This document shows, in pieces, positions 1 to 7,124 of a DNA stretch of 8,269 nucleotides; position 1 is the stretch's first letter, and every line of letters begins with the position of its first letter. The stretch comes from Gp22-AA3 sp964384905 (GTDB lineage Bacteria; Acidobacteriota; Polarisedimenticolia; Gp22-AA2). Below the pieces are notes generated by a model. The model had not been told where the DNA came from. It worked only from the letters and a program-made list of their open reading frames with translations, and did not search any database. Made by a program: the position numbers and the translations under genes. The DNA lies in assembly GCA_964384905.1 (NCBI GenBank), contig CAYLND010000159.1, forward strand, positions 1 through 8,269. The letters are read 5' to 3'.

Positions 1-398
1 GTCGGCGGTCCTCCGTAGGACAGGAGGTTGCGTGCGTAGCGCGTGGCGGAAACAGCCGCCCGCGCCACTTGCCGGTGGTCCTGGTGCGTGTCCTCCGGAT
101 AATTGACGAAGATGAAATCCGGCCGGACCACGCCCAGCGTCCCCTCGATCCGGTCGATCAGACGCCGCACCGAGGGCAGCAGCGTGTCGCGGTACCCGCC
201 CCAGTGGACCCGCCGCGCTCCCAGCACGCGCGCGGCCCGCAGCTGCTCGGCGCGGCGCGTGCCCGCTGCGCCGCCGCGCGATCCGTCGGTCATGACGAGA
301 AGATGGATGCGCGCGCCCTTGCCGGCGTACTTGAGCAGCGTGCCACCGCAACCGAATTCCACGTCGTCCGGGTGGGCGCCGATCGCCAGGATGTTCAC
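1..398 (-). CDS. PIG-L/LmbE-type N-deacetylase, N-terminal part (runs off the left edge)
   Basis: The first 132 codons of a gene that continues beyond position 1. It belongs to the PIG-L/LmbE family of zinc-dependent deacetylases, which remove acetyl groups from N-acetylated sugars and related compounds. Visible: strand 1 NILAIGAHPDD with the zinc-binding HPDD (residues 9-12), then VEFGCGGTL (13-21), LLVMTDGSRGG (33-43), and the second zinc motif HQDH (105-108) in NYPEDTHQDHRQV. A typical family segment ATRYARNLLSY (118-128) follows. Zinc ligands by family analogy are His9, Asp12 and His108. The start is GTG at 398, giving a GTGA overlap with the WbqC-like stop; GGAGG lies 7 bases upstream and the first strand begins at codon 2. 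Roughly the last third to half of the protein is missing because of the window edge, not because of a break seen in the sequence. Confidence 0.92.
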   Translation of the reverse strand, partial: MNILAIGAHPDDVEFGCGGTLLKYAGKGARIHLLVMTDGSRGGAAGTRRAEQLRAARVLGARRVHWGGYRDTLLPSVRRLIDRIEGTLGVVRPDFIFVNYPEDTHQDHRQVARAAVSATRYARNLLSYGGPP

Positions 399-1090
399 GC
401 CGCGGCCTCCCGTGACTCGCGGATCCGGGCGATGCTGCCCGGACCGCAATTCAGGAGAAGATCGACGGCCGACAGGTTGGCCTCGAACCCGGCATAGGAC
501 TGACGGTACACGGGATGCCGGAACTCCTGGAAGGTCACTCGGATGCCCGCCCGGCGATAGGCATCGAGATTCATGTAGGCGGCCCCTCCGGCGCCGGCCA
601 GGTACTCGGCGCAGCCGAAATGGCGGCACAGGGCGATGAGTCGCTCGTCGGCTCCGTCCGGGAGCCCGGGGATCTCGGACGCCAGCGTGATCGGCGTGCG
701 GGCGCCCAGTAGACCGGCGAGGAGGCGCACCGTGCGCACGTTCAGCGCCGACAGGGTGTCGAAGGGCTCCTCCAGAAGCGCCTCGAGGGCGGGAAGGACG
801 GCGCCGCGGTGCGCCGACCGGGCGTAGTGGATCCGCAGCGCCTCGCGGTGCTTGCGACGCCACGCACCGCCCTCGTCGAGGGTCACCTCGCGGAGGATCG
901 CGGGAAAGGCGTGATGCACCGGAACCGTGAGCCATTGCCAGCCCTGCGGGGTGCGGATCCGGTTGCGGTTCTGCCACTCGTTCTTCTTGTACTGCACCAC
1001 GTCGAGAAGAACGAACCGATCGGCCCGATCCATCTTGTCGAAGAAGCCGAGCCAGGGGAGGTATTGCGGCTGATGCGCTGCGAGCCTCAT
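395..1090 (-). CDS. WbqC-like family protein
   Basis: A 231-residue protein of the WbqC-like family (named after a gene of O-antigen clusters). The family's biochemical activity is, as far as I know, not firmly established; its recurring place beside sugar-modifying genes suggests a role in finishing an unusual sugar. Recognisable blocks: HQPQYLPWLGFFDKM (6-20) at the very N-terminus, DVVQYKKNEWQNRNRI (30-45), LTVPV (54-58), YLAGAGGAAYM (163-173) and FQEFRHPVYRQSY (187-199), followed by NLSAVDLLLNCG (205-216). Length is normal for the family. No signal peptide or membrane segment, so cytoplasmic. The ATG at 1090 overlaps the PHP stop (ATGA), the family block starts five residues later, and its TGA overlaps the GTG of the PIG-L gene, so the two are probably translated together. 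Confidence 0.92.
   Translation of the reverse strand: MRLAAHQPQYLPWLGFFDKMDRADRFVLLDVVQYKKNEWQNRNRIRTPQGWQWLTVPVHHAFPAILREVTLDEGGAWRRKHREALRIHYARSAHRGAVLPALEALLEEPFDTLSALNVRTVRLLAGLLGARTPITLASEIPGLPDGADERLIALCRHFGCAEYLAGAGGAAYMNLDAYRRAGIRVTFQEFRHPVYRQSYAGFEANLSAVDLLLNCGPGSIARIRESREAAA
406..410 (-). promoter_or_regulatory. Ribosome binding site of the PIG-L gene
   Basis: GGAGG on the minus strand, 7 bases before the GTG at 398 and inside the WbqC-like coding end. It supports the GTG start, which is also where the conserved first strand of the family begins. Confidence 0.6.
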
Positions 1091-2613
1091 GCGCCCTGCC
1101 CCCGGGCGACGCCGCGCCGCACGAAGATCGGATTGCTGATCAGGCGATACGGATACTCGCCTTCGACGTCCAGACGGTAATAGGCGGCGCCCTCCGGGTC
1201 GTCGGTCAGCGTCGCCTCGAACGGGGGCACGGCCCGGGTGCTCCAGATCACGGAGCCGGTCCGCACCAGGCGGGCGGTGACCGCCTTCCCGTCGCCGCCC
1301 GCGACCGAGAGACGGATGGTGACGGGCCCGTCGGCCCGTACCGTATCGCCGGCGCCGCCCCTCGTCCCGGACGCAGGCCCCGCGCTCCAGGAGAGGAGCC
1401 GTAGGGGCGGCTTCGCCTCGGGGCTCCAGCGCGCGTACATCCGGCCGGAGCGCAGCGCCTCCACGAGACCGGCGTGGCTGCGCTCGCGCGCCAGGAAAAC
1501 GGTCTGCAGAATATGGAAGTCGATCCGGTCGGCCGTCCCGTGCTCGTCCAGCTCGGCCAGGGCGTAGGGGGCGGTCCGCCGGCCTCCCTCGAGGTGACGG
1601 CGCAGCGCCCTGTCCCAGAGACCGCCGGGAGGCAGGAGCGTCTTGACTCCCTCCGGAAAGGCTCCGAAGGCATCGGCGTCGGTGCGGGACACCAGATCGG
1701 GATAAGGAGCGCTCGCGAGCCGCACGCCGAGCACCGTCTTCTCGGAGGCCGCTTCCGGGTGCGCCCAGGAAGTCACGCCCCCGAGGTCCCGCACGGTGCG
1801 CTCCAGAAACAGGAACGGCGCGTCGCCGGGGTCGCTCCCGACCGGGCCGAATCTCTCGACCCGGAACGGAAAGCCGGCGATCAGGATCGCCAGGGACCCG
1901 AGGCCGGCGCAGACGGCGAGCCAGGGTACGTGCCGCCGGCGCAGGCGGAACGCCCCGAGTCGGGACTCGCGGTAGTCCGACCGGGCGACCCGGCGCACCG
2001 CCCAGGCGAGCGCCACGGCGGGGAGGAGAAAGAGCATCGACCGGAGGTCGTACCGCCCCCCCGCCCGGTTCCCGAAGACCGGAAGCCGGGCGATGGCGCG
2101 CGGGTCTTCGATGCCGATCACCAGGACGTGACGATGCCATCCCTGGAGCTCGAGAGACCTGTCGAGGATCGAGCCGGTCCAGCGGGCGTACGGGCTGACC
2201 TCGAGCCCAGGGATCATCAGGATCCCCGAGTCCTTTTCGGCCTGGGCGAGCGCGCTCATATACCGGTCGATGCCGCTCGACACCACCGAGGCCTGCGACA
2301 GGGCGACGCCGACGAGAGTGCCGATCGGCCACGGCGCGTAGGACACTCTTTCGATGAAGTGATCCGTGATCACGAGCGCATCGATCCCCCGGGAGCGGGC
2401 CGCGCGAGCCAGCTCCAGGGGCGAGGCGCGGCCGTCGCCGAGCGACGTGTGCAGGTGGACCACCGCCACCATCTCGATGGCGGGCGTCTCATAGCCTGTC
2501 TCGGAGGCCCCGGCCGGACGCGCCCCGCCGATCAATCCCCCGAGGCCGAGCAGGGCCACCAGCCCCCGCGCCCTCCTCCTCATGGCAGGCCGTTCGACGA
2601 ACCCGCGGCTCAT
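1087..2613 (-). CDS. Exported PHP-domain metallohydrolase (CehA/McbA-like) with a membrane hairpin inside the domain
   Basis: A 508-residue protein. N-terminal signal peptide: basic MRRRAR (11-16), hydrophobic 17-30, likely cleavage after Ala34-Gly35-Ala36. PHP metal-site motifs: H53-x-H55 with Asp60 (HLHTSLGDG), TDH (83-85), Glu138 (IPGLEVS), possibly His160/His162, then His285 (SWAHPE) and Asp356-x-His358 (ELDEHG) in the place of the usual SDAH. Between Glu138 and His285 lie two hydrophobic segments (about 192-206 and 230-250) joined by an arginine-rich loop, far more than a normal PHP domain has there. Residues about 425-498 form a beta-rich tail ending in NPIFV, as in CehA-type PHP proteins. 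PHP proteins hydrolyse phosphoesters or related bonds with metal ions; this one should act outside the inner membrane. The start at 2613 has GAGG 7 bases upstream and an ATGA overlap; Met11 (2583) is a less supported alternative. Substrate unknown. Confidence 0.88.
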   Translation of the reverse strand: MSRGFVERPAMRRRARGLVALLGLGGLIGGARPAGASETGYETPAIEMVAVVHLHTSLGDGRASPLELARAARSRGIDALVITDHFIERVSYAPWPIGTLVGVALSQASVVSSGIDRYMSALAQAEKDSGILMIPGLEVSPYARWTGSILDRSLELQGWHRHVLVIGIEDPRAIARLPVFGNRAGGRYDLRSMLFLLPAVALAWAVRRVARSDYRESRLGAFRLRRRHVPWLAVCAGLGSLAILIAGFPFRVERFGPVGSDPGDAPFLFLERTVRDLGGVTSWAHPEAASEKTVLGVRLASAPYPDLVSRTDADAFGAFPEGVKTLLPPGGLWDRALRRHLEGGRRTAPYALAELDEHGTADRIDFHILQTVFLARERSHAGLVEALRSGRMYARWSPEAKPPLRLLSWSAGPASGTRGGAGDTVRADGPVTIRLSVAGGDGKAVTARLVRTGSVIWSTRAVPPFEATLTDDPEGAAYYRLDVEGEYPYRLISNPIFVRRGVARGQGA

Positions 2614-3842
2614 CGCAGCACCTCACGGTAGAGGCGGAGCAGGGCGTGGTTCATCCGCCCGGCGCCGAAGACGACCGAACGTGCGCGCGCGCGCCCGCCG
2701 AGGTCCGCCGCCAGAGACGCATCGTCCACGAGCCGCACGATGGCCTCCGCGATCGCCTGCGGATCACCCGGTGGGACGAGGAGACCCGCGCCTCCCTCCT
2801 CGAGCACCTCCGGCATGCCGCCGACCGCGGTCGCGACGACCGGCAGACCGCTGGCCATCGCTTCGATCAGGGCGCGCCCCATCCCTTCGTTGCGCGAGGC
2901 GAGGACGAAGAGATCGAGCGCCGGGAGGAACTCCGTCGCGCGCACCCAGGAGCCCCCGATGAGCACCCGATCCTGCAGACCGGCGTCGCGGGCCTGCCGC
3001 ACGAGACGGTCCCGCAGAGGTCCGTCGCCGGCCAGCAGGAGACGGAGCTGCGGCCTGACAGAGGACGCTCGCGCGAAGCCGTGCAGCAGCTCCTCCACCC
3101 CTTTGACCGCCTCCAGCCGGCAGAGCGTGCCGACCGCGAACTCCTCGGGGCGGAGACCGAGGCGCAGGCGCGCCTCCGCGCGTCGCGGGCCGCTGCGTCG
3201 AAAGGGCCGCAAATCGATCCCCGAGCAGATCACGGAGAAATCTCCGGGCCGGCCGACGCCCCGCGCCAGGTGCTCCCCGGCGCCACGCCACGACAGGGCG
3301 ATCTGACGGCGCGACAGGCGCGCCAGGAGGCGCTCGGCCAGGATCACGAGCGCGCTTGCGACGCGGCCGTGATACCCGTAGAACAGGTGTCCGTGAGGCT
3401 GGTGGACGACCGCGGGCCCGGGCGCGAGGGCCGCCGCCAGCCGGCCCAGCGCTCCGGCCTTGGAGGTATGCGTGTGCACGATGTCGAAGCGCCGCCCGCG
3501 CAGCAGCCGGATCAGGAGCCAGAGCGCCCGCAGGTCGTGGACCGGTGAGAGGGCCCGGCGCAGAGGGGCGATCTCGACCCGATGCAGACCCTTCTGCCGG
3601 CGTGCCTGATCCAGAAGCGGACTCGGAGTGTCCGACGGTCCCGACACGAGCACGACGTGGTGGCCACGCCGCGCCGCGCCGATCGCCTGCAACAGCGTGC
3701 AGTCCGAGGACCCGCCGCGCTCCAGACGCGTGATGGCGTGCAGGATCGCCAGCGGTCGCCTCGGCGGGGAGGGCCGGCGCGACGGGTCGCCGGAGACCCG
3801 CGCCCGGGGGCGCGGGAGCGCGCGCGACGCCGCGGTCGTCAT
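2610..3842 (-). CDS. Glycosyltransferase family 4 (GT-B fold), GT4 number 3
   Basis: A 410-residue GT4 retaining glycosyltransferase. Residues 1-30 are a Pro/Arg-rich tail, with the fold starting at LAILHAITRLERGG (31-44). The segment HTHTSKAGALGR (123-134) followed by HQPHGHLFYGY (147-157) marks a subgroup of GT4 enzymes common in exopolysaccharide and O-antigen clusters, distinct from the other two GT4 proteins here. The donor site CRLEAVKG (241-248) keeps Arg242 and Lys247. E-x7-E is Glu319/Glu327 in EGMGRALIE, then GLPVVATAVGGMPEVLEEGGAGLLVPPGDP. The ATG at 3842 has a strong ribosome site (AGGAGGAGG, 3855-3847) and an ATGA overlap with the GT9 stop; the end overlaps the PHP gene in the same way. 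It presumably adds one sugar of the repeat or core at the inner membrane. Donor and acceptor are unknown. Confidence 0.94.
   Translation of the reverse strand: MTTAASRALPRPRARVSGDPSRRPSPPRRPLAILHAITRLERGGSSDCTLLQAIGAARRGHHVVLVSGPSDTPSPLLDQARRQKGLHRVEIAPLRRALSPVHDLRALWLLIRLLRGRRFDIVHTHTSKAGALGRLAAALAPGPAVVHQPHGHLFYGYHGRVASALVILAERLLARLSRRQIALSWRGAGEHLARGVGRPGDFSVICSGIDLRPFRRSGPRRAEARLRLGLRPEEFAVGTLCRLEAVKGVEELLHGFARASSVRPQLRLLLAGDGPLRDRLVRQARDAGLQDRVLIGGSWVRATEFLPALDLFVLASRNEGMGRALIEAMASGLPVVATAVGGMPEVLEEGGAGLLVPPGDPQAIAEAIVRLVDDASLAADLGGRARARSVVFGAGRMNHALLRLYREVLR
2621..2624 (-). promoter_or_regulatory. Ribosome binding site of the PHP gene
   Basis: GAGG (within GTGAGGT) on the minus strand, 7 bases before ATG 2613 and inside the last codons of GT4 number 3. 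The internal ATG at 2583 has no comparable site, so the longer protein is preferred, although the shorter one would give a tidier signal peptide. Confidence 0.5.
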
Positions 3843-5005
3843 CTCGCCTCCTCCTGCGGCAGCAGACGCTCGAGGGCCGCTTCTGCCTGGGCCAGGACCT
3901 CGTCCGGCTCGATCGAGCGCAGGCAGGTGTGGTGCCAGCAGCGCGCTCGCTGGCAGGGGGAGCAGGGGAGATCGCGGCGCAGGACGCGATCGGCGGGCCC
4001 GCGGGGAGCGAAACGGAGCGGATCGGTCGGCCCCATCACCGAAACAGTCGGCACACCGAGCGCCGAAGCGACATGCAGGGGGCCGGAATTGCCGCCGATG
4101 AACAGATCGCAGGACGCGAAAAGACCCATCATCTCCCGCACCGTGCAAGCGCCCGCCGGGAGCGCGTCCGGGGTGGCGGCGCAGATGCGCCCGCACAGCT
4201 CCTGCTCGTCCGGACCGGCGATGACGACGCAGGCCGCGCCGGTGCGGCCGGTGAGGAGCCCGATCAGCTCGGCGAAGCATTCGGGTGACCAGCGCTGCGT
4301 GGGGTAATGGCCGCCGGGGTGCAGCGCGATCCGGGGAGCGGCGGCGCCGAGGGCCGCCAGACGGGCCTGCGCCGCGCCGCGCTCCTGGGGCGTCACGTAC
4401 AGGACGGGTCGCGTCGTCTTCGCCGCCGCGCCCAGGCTCTCGAGGAGATCGCGGTTGAGGTCGAGCACGTGCCGGCGGGAGTCGGCGCGCGGACCTCTCA
4501 CGCTGAAGCAGGCCTGCCGTCCCGCAGCCCTGAATCCGGCGCGGTAGCGGGCGCGGGAGGCGCGCGCCAGAAGGGCGCCCCGCAGATCCTCGTCCGGGGT
4601 GAAGTCGATCGTCAGATCGAATCCGCCCACGAGTTCCACGGGCAGGCGACGTCCGTCGAGGGGAACCCGACGATCCACGGCGGGATGCGCCTCCAGGAGG
4701 GACAGGGGTGCCGGCGGCGCCAGCACCGTGATCTCCGCTTTCCGGAAGTGCTCGCGCAGGTCGACCAGCGCGGCCGTGGTCAGCGCCATGTCGCCGAGAC
4801 GATCGGCGCGAATCACCAGGATGCGCGCCATGCGCGACGGGGCGGGAGAGCGCCGCTCGCGCCGTCTGAGCAGACCCAGGACGTTCAGGAGAACCGCCCG
4901 CGCCGACAGGTAGAGCCGGCGCGCCCAGCGACGCAGGCGGTCGGAGAGCATCCGGTCGGCGGGGCGGCGCACCTCGAGCCGGACGCGGCCGTCGGGGGTG
5001 ATCAT
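3839..5005 (-). CDS. Glycosyltransferase family 9 (lipopolysaccharide heptosyltransferase-type)
   Basis: A 388-residue protein of the GT9 family, whose known members transfer heptose from ADP-heptose to the inner core of lipopolysaccharide (WaaC/WaaF types). Many relatives in polysaccharide clusters have unknown donors. Motifs: ILVIRADRLGDMAL (62-75), a classic GT9 start; ALHPGGHYPTQRWSPECF (227-244); FIGGNSGPLHVASALG (302-317); GPTDPLRFAP (325-334); and a C-terminal cysteine set Cys348, Cys351, Cys356 and Cys361 typical of many GT9 proteins. Residues 1-60 are a basic amphipathic extension (LYLSARAVLLNVLGLLRRR, 31-49) that may bind the membrane. The ATG at 5005 is chosen over internal Met59 because it has GGAGG 5 bases upstream and an ATGA overlap with the methyltransferase stop. 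The family suggests a diderm cell with lipopolysaccharide. Exact substrate is unproven. Confidence 0.93.
   Translation of the reverse strand: MITPDGRVRLEVRRPADRMLSDRLRRWARRLYLSARAVLLNVLGLLRRRERRSPAPSRMARILVIRADRLGDMALTTAALVDLREHFRKAEITVLAPPAPLSLLEAHPAVDRRVPLDGRRLPVELVGGFDLTIDFTPDEDLRGALLARASRARYRAGFRAAGRQACFSVRGPRADSRRHVLDLNRDLLESLGAAAKTTRPVLYVTPQERGAAQARLAALGAAAPRIALHPGGHYPTQRWSPECFAELIGLLTGRTGAACVVIAGPDEQELCGRICAATPDALPAGACTVREMMGLFASCDLFIGGNSGPLHVASALGVPTVSVMGPTDPLRFAPRGPADRVLRRDLPCSPCQRARCWHHTCLRSIEPDEVLAQAEAALERLLPQEEAR
3847..3855 (-). promoter_or_regulatory. Strong ribosome binding site of GT4 number 3
   Basis: AGGAGGAGG on the minus strand ends 4 bases before ATG 3842; its first AGGAGG unit lies 7 bases away. 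It is the best ribosome site in the window and lies inside the GT9 coding end, where it encodes the Glu-Glu of the tail (QEEAR). Confidence 0.6.
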
Positions 5006-5934
5006 CGCGGCCTCCGGGCAAACGCCACGAAGGCGTCGGTGAGCAGCCGGCGCGCCACCAGAGACAGGAGGGCGGCGCCGGCGTCGATGAGCCGCTTCGC
5101 GAGCGTGAGAGCGCAACGGTCGGTGACGATCTCGATGCTTTCGAATCTCCGCCGTTCCAGGAACGCCTCGAGAACGGGCGGGCTGAAGTGACTGAGATGC
5201 GGCTCGCGCGCGCCCGTCTCGTACAGCGGCAGGCGGCGCCCGCGCGCCAGCCGGTAGGCCCACTGCATCGGCCGATTGTCCAGGTTCGGCACCGCCACGA
5301 CGAGCAGTCCGCCCGGGCGCAGCCGGTCGCGGGCCGCGTCCAGCATCGACCCGGGCTCTTCGAGATGTTCCAGCACGTGCCAGAGCGTGAGCACGTCGAA
5401 CGGCCCGCGCAGGAGACGCTCGCGGGCCAGATGCCCGACCGCTACGGGGCGCCCGAGGCGCTTCGAGGCGCGCCGCGCGCCCTCGGGCGAGAACTCGATT
5501 CCCTCGACCCTCCACCCCGCGTCGCGAGCGATCGCCAGAAACTGACCGTCGCCGCATCCCACATCGAGGAGCGATCCGTGCGCGGCGCGCTCCTCCACGA
5601 GCGCCAGACGTCGTCTCCAGAGGCGGATGCGGAGGCGCTCCTCGCGCCCCTGCCAGGGCTCGTAGTAGTCGCTCCCATAGGTCTCGGGCCGCGTGGCTTC
5701 GGGAGGCACCGGGTCGACGAACACCAGCCCGCAGCCGCCGCAGCGGATCGTCGAGACGCCGCCGCCCGCGGAAGCCGGGACGGCCCCGTCGTCGGAGGCC
5801 TGCAGCGAGCCGCAGGCCGGACAGGGCCGCGGGGGAGAGAACGACGGACGTTCGGATGGGCCCGCTGCGGGTCCACCTGGTTCTCTCCGGCCGGGGCCGT
5901 CCGGCGGACCGAACCGACGTCGGGCGTCGCTCAT
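5002..5934 (-). CDS. Class I SAM-dependent methyltransferase with N-terminal zinc ribbon
   Basis: A 310-residue protein. Residues 1-35 are a Pro/Gly/Arg-rich, probably disordered tail. Next comes a putative zinc ribbon formed by Cys38/Cys41 (CPAC) and Cys65/Cys68 (CGGC), then the linker YGSDYYEPW (86-94) common in sugar-cluster methyltransferases of the Methyltransf_23 type. The Rossmann core shows motif I LLDVGCGDGQ (122-131), acidic Glu147 at the end of strand 2 (GIEFS) for the SAM ribose, and WHVLEHL (185-191), followed by LRPGGLLVVAVPN. It should transfer a methyl group from SAM to a sugar or related metabolite in the cytoplasm; the target is not readable. The ATG at 5934 overlaps the previous stop (ATGA). 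A longer in-frame reading to 6111 would overlap GT4 number 2 by 181 bases and adds only low-complexity residues, so I rejected it. It ends in an ATGA overlap with the GT9 gene. Confidence 0.9.
   Translation of the reverse strand: MSDARRRFGPPDGPGRREPGGPAAGPSERPSFSPPRPCPACGSLQASDDGAVPASAGGGVSTIRCGGCGLVFVDPVPPEATRPETYGSDYYEPWQGREERLRIRLWRRRLALVEERAAHGSLLDVGCGDGQFLAIARDAGWRVEGIEFSPEGARRASKRLGRPVAVGHLARERLLRGPFDVLTLWHVLEHLEEPGSMLDAARDRLRPGGLLVVAVPNLDNRPMQWAYRLARGRRLPLYETGAREPHLSHFSPPVLEAFLERRRFESIEIVTDRCALTLAKRLIDAGAALLSLVARRLLTDAFVAFARRPR
5011..5015 (-). promoter_or_regulatory. Ribosome binding site of the GT9 gene
   Basis: GGAGG on the minus strand, 5 bases before ATG 5005 and inside the last codons of the methyltransferase gene. 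It supports the long start that includes the roughly 58-residue N-terminal extension. Confidence 0.6.
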
Positions 5935-7124
5935 GGCGCCATCCCCCGCGCCGGTTCGTCCGGCGCTCCGCACTGCCGGGCGAGGGCGGCGGCCACCGCC
6001 TCCGGCGGGACGACCTCGTCGTACACGGCCACGATGCCGCGGGCCATGCGCTCGACCCCGAACAGCTCGCGCGCGCGGAGGAGGCCGGCGTCCGCCAGCC
6101 GCCGCCCCCACTTCGGATCCCGAGCCAGCGAAGCGGCCGCCCGGCCAAGGGCTCCGGGGTCGCGCGCCGGGACGAGAAGACCGGTCACCTCGTGCTGCAC
6201 GATCTCGGGGACTCCGCCGACCGCGGCCGCCACCACCGGGACCGTGGCGAACTGCGCCTCGATCAGGACGCGCGGCAGGGCCTCGTGGCGAGCCGGATGC
6301 AGGATCACATCGAACGCCTTGAGAAGACGGGCCGCGTCAGGGCGCTCTCCCGTCAGCCTCACGAGGCCGGCCACCCCGGCGGCCGCGGCCCGCAGCGACA
6401 GCGTCTGGACCCAGCGGTCGCCCGGCTCGCAGGGGCCGAGGAAGACGAGCAGCGCCGAGGGGACGGCCCGCCGGATCTCCGGCAGGGCCGCCAGGGCGTC
6501 GTCGCGGCCCTTGTCGGCCTCGACGCGCCCGATGACACCGAACACGAGAGCCTGAGCCGGCAGGCCGAGCTCGGCGCGGGCCTCGACCGCGCCCAGAAAA
6601 TCGATCGCCCGAAGGCCGGTCGGGACGATGCGCGTCCGACCCGATCGCCGCAGGGCGGCGCTGCGCTCCGCCGCCGCCCTCGACACGGCGATGACGCGGT
6701 CGCTCAAGGAGACGAGGAGCCGGTCGGACAGAGCCGAGGAGGGCCGGGACGCGCGCAGGTGCCAGACGTGCCGACGACGCGCCAGCCGGGACGCCAGACC
6801 GGAATAGAGGGCGGTGCGCGGCGAGTCGCTGTGCAGGATGGCGGCGCGACGATCGCGCACCAGTCGCACCAGCTGCATCAGGGCCGCGCCGGACCGCAGC
6901 CCCCCGCCCGCCGCGACGCGCGGGACGCCGAGAGCGGTCCATTCGATCCCGTGGCCGGCGAGCGCCTCGGAGAGGGGCCCCGGTCCCGGCAGGATCGCCA
7001 GCGGACGGATTCCCTCGTTCCGGAGCGCGGGCAGGAGATCCGACAGGCTCTTCTGCCCGCCGCCGAAGAAGTCGGAGCGCTCGCTGAGGAAGGCGACGAT
7101 CCGCTCAGGCCGCACGGCGCTCAC
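5931..7124 (-). CDS. Glycosyltransferase family 4 (GT-B fold), GT4 number 2
   Basis: A second GT4 retaining glycosyltransferase, 397 residues from the GTG at 7124 or 402 from the in-frame ATG at 7139. Using the longer numbering: glycine-rich FGGGQKSL near 25-32 at the acceptor-side loop; a Rossmann-like first domain with ILHSDSPRTALYSG (101-114) and VIAVSRAAAERS (149-160); donor motif IGRVEADKG (203-211) with both Arg205 and Lys210 kept; and E-x7-E as Glu286/Glu294 in EALPRVLIE, then VGGVPEIVQHEVTGLLVPARDP. I prefer GTG 7124 because AGGAG (7136-7132) sits 7 bases upstream, and because the protein then begins just before the first beta strand (ERIVAFLSE). It overlaps GT4 number 1 by 20 bases, and its TGA overlaps the methyltransferase ATG. 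Same general fold as its neighbour but clearly diverged, so probably a different linkage. Substrates are unknown. Confidence 0.93.
   Translation of the reverse strand: MSAVRPERIVAFLSERSDFFGGGQKSLSDLLPALRNEGIRPLAILPGPGPLSEALAGHGIEWTALGVPRVAAGGGLRSGAALMQLVRLVRDRRAAILHSDSPRTALYSGLASRLARRRHVWHLRASRPSSALSDRLLVSLSDRVIAVSRAAAERSAALRRSGRTRIVPTGLRAIDFLGAVEARAELGLPAQALVFGVIGRVEADKGRDDALAALPEIRRAVPSALLVFLGPCEPGDRWVQTLSLRAAAAGVAGLVRLTGERPDAARLLKAFDVILHPARHEALPRVLIEAQFATVPVVAAAVGGVPEIVQHEVTGLLVPARDPGALGRAAASLARDPKWGRRLADAGLLRARELFGVERMARGIVAVYDEVVPPEAVAAALARQCGAPDEPARGMAP

Noticed and set aside
351..360. Possible frameshift or break in the PIG-L gene, because it has no visible stop
   Set aside because: The frame from 398 to position 1 is uninterrupted and keeps both zinc motifs in order. 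The missing end is only the window boundary.
1090..2332. Upstream in-frame extension of the WbqC-like protein to 2332, which would suggest a fusion
   Set aside because: The extra 414 residues are a shadow of the PHP gene. The family's conserved N-terminal block begins five residues after the ATG at 1090.
1474..2631. A 385-codon open frame on the plus strand opposite the PHP gene
   Set aside because: It mirrors the PHP coding frame, is low-complexity and charged, and has no motif. The minus-strand reading shows complete metal-site motifs and a signal peptide.
3842..5021. Upstream in-frame extension of GT4 number 3 to 5021
   Set aside because: It would run through the whole GT9 gene in another frame and gives only biased low-complexity residues before the real GT-B fold starts.
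5005..6148. Upstream in-frame extension of the GT9 reading frame to 6148
   Set aside because: The extension is an arginine-rich shadow of the methyltransferase and GT4 number 2 genes. The start at 5005 has GGAGG and an ATGA overlap.
5188..6555. A 455-codon open frame on the plus strand opposite the methyltransferase and GT4 number 2
   Set aside because: It is antisense to two well-supported genes, has no family motifs or domain-like composition, and is explained by GC bias.
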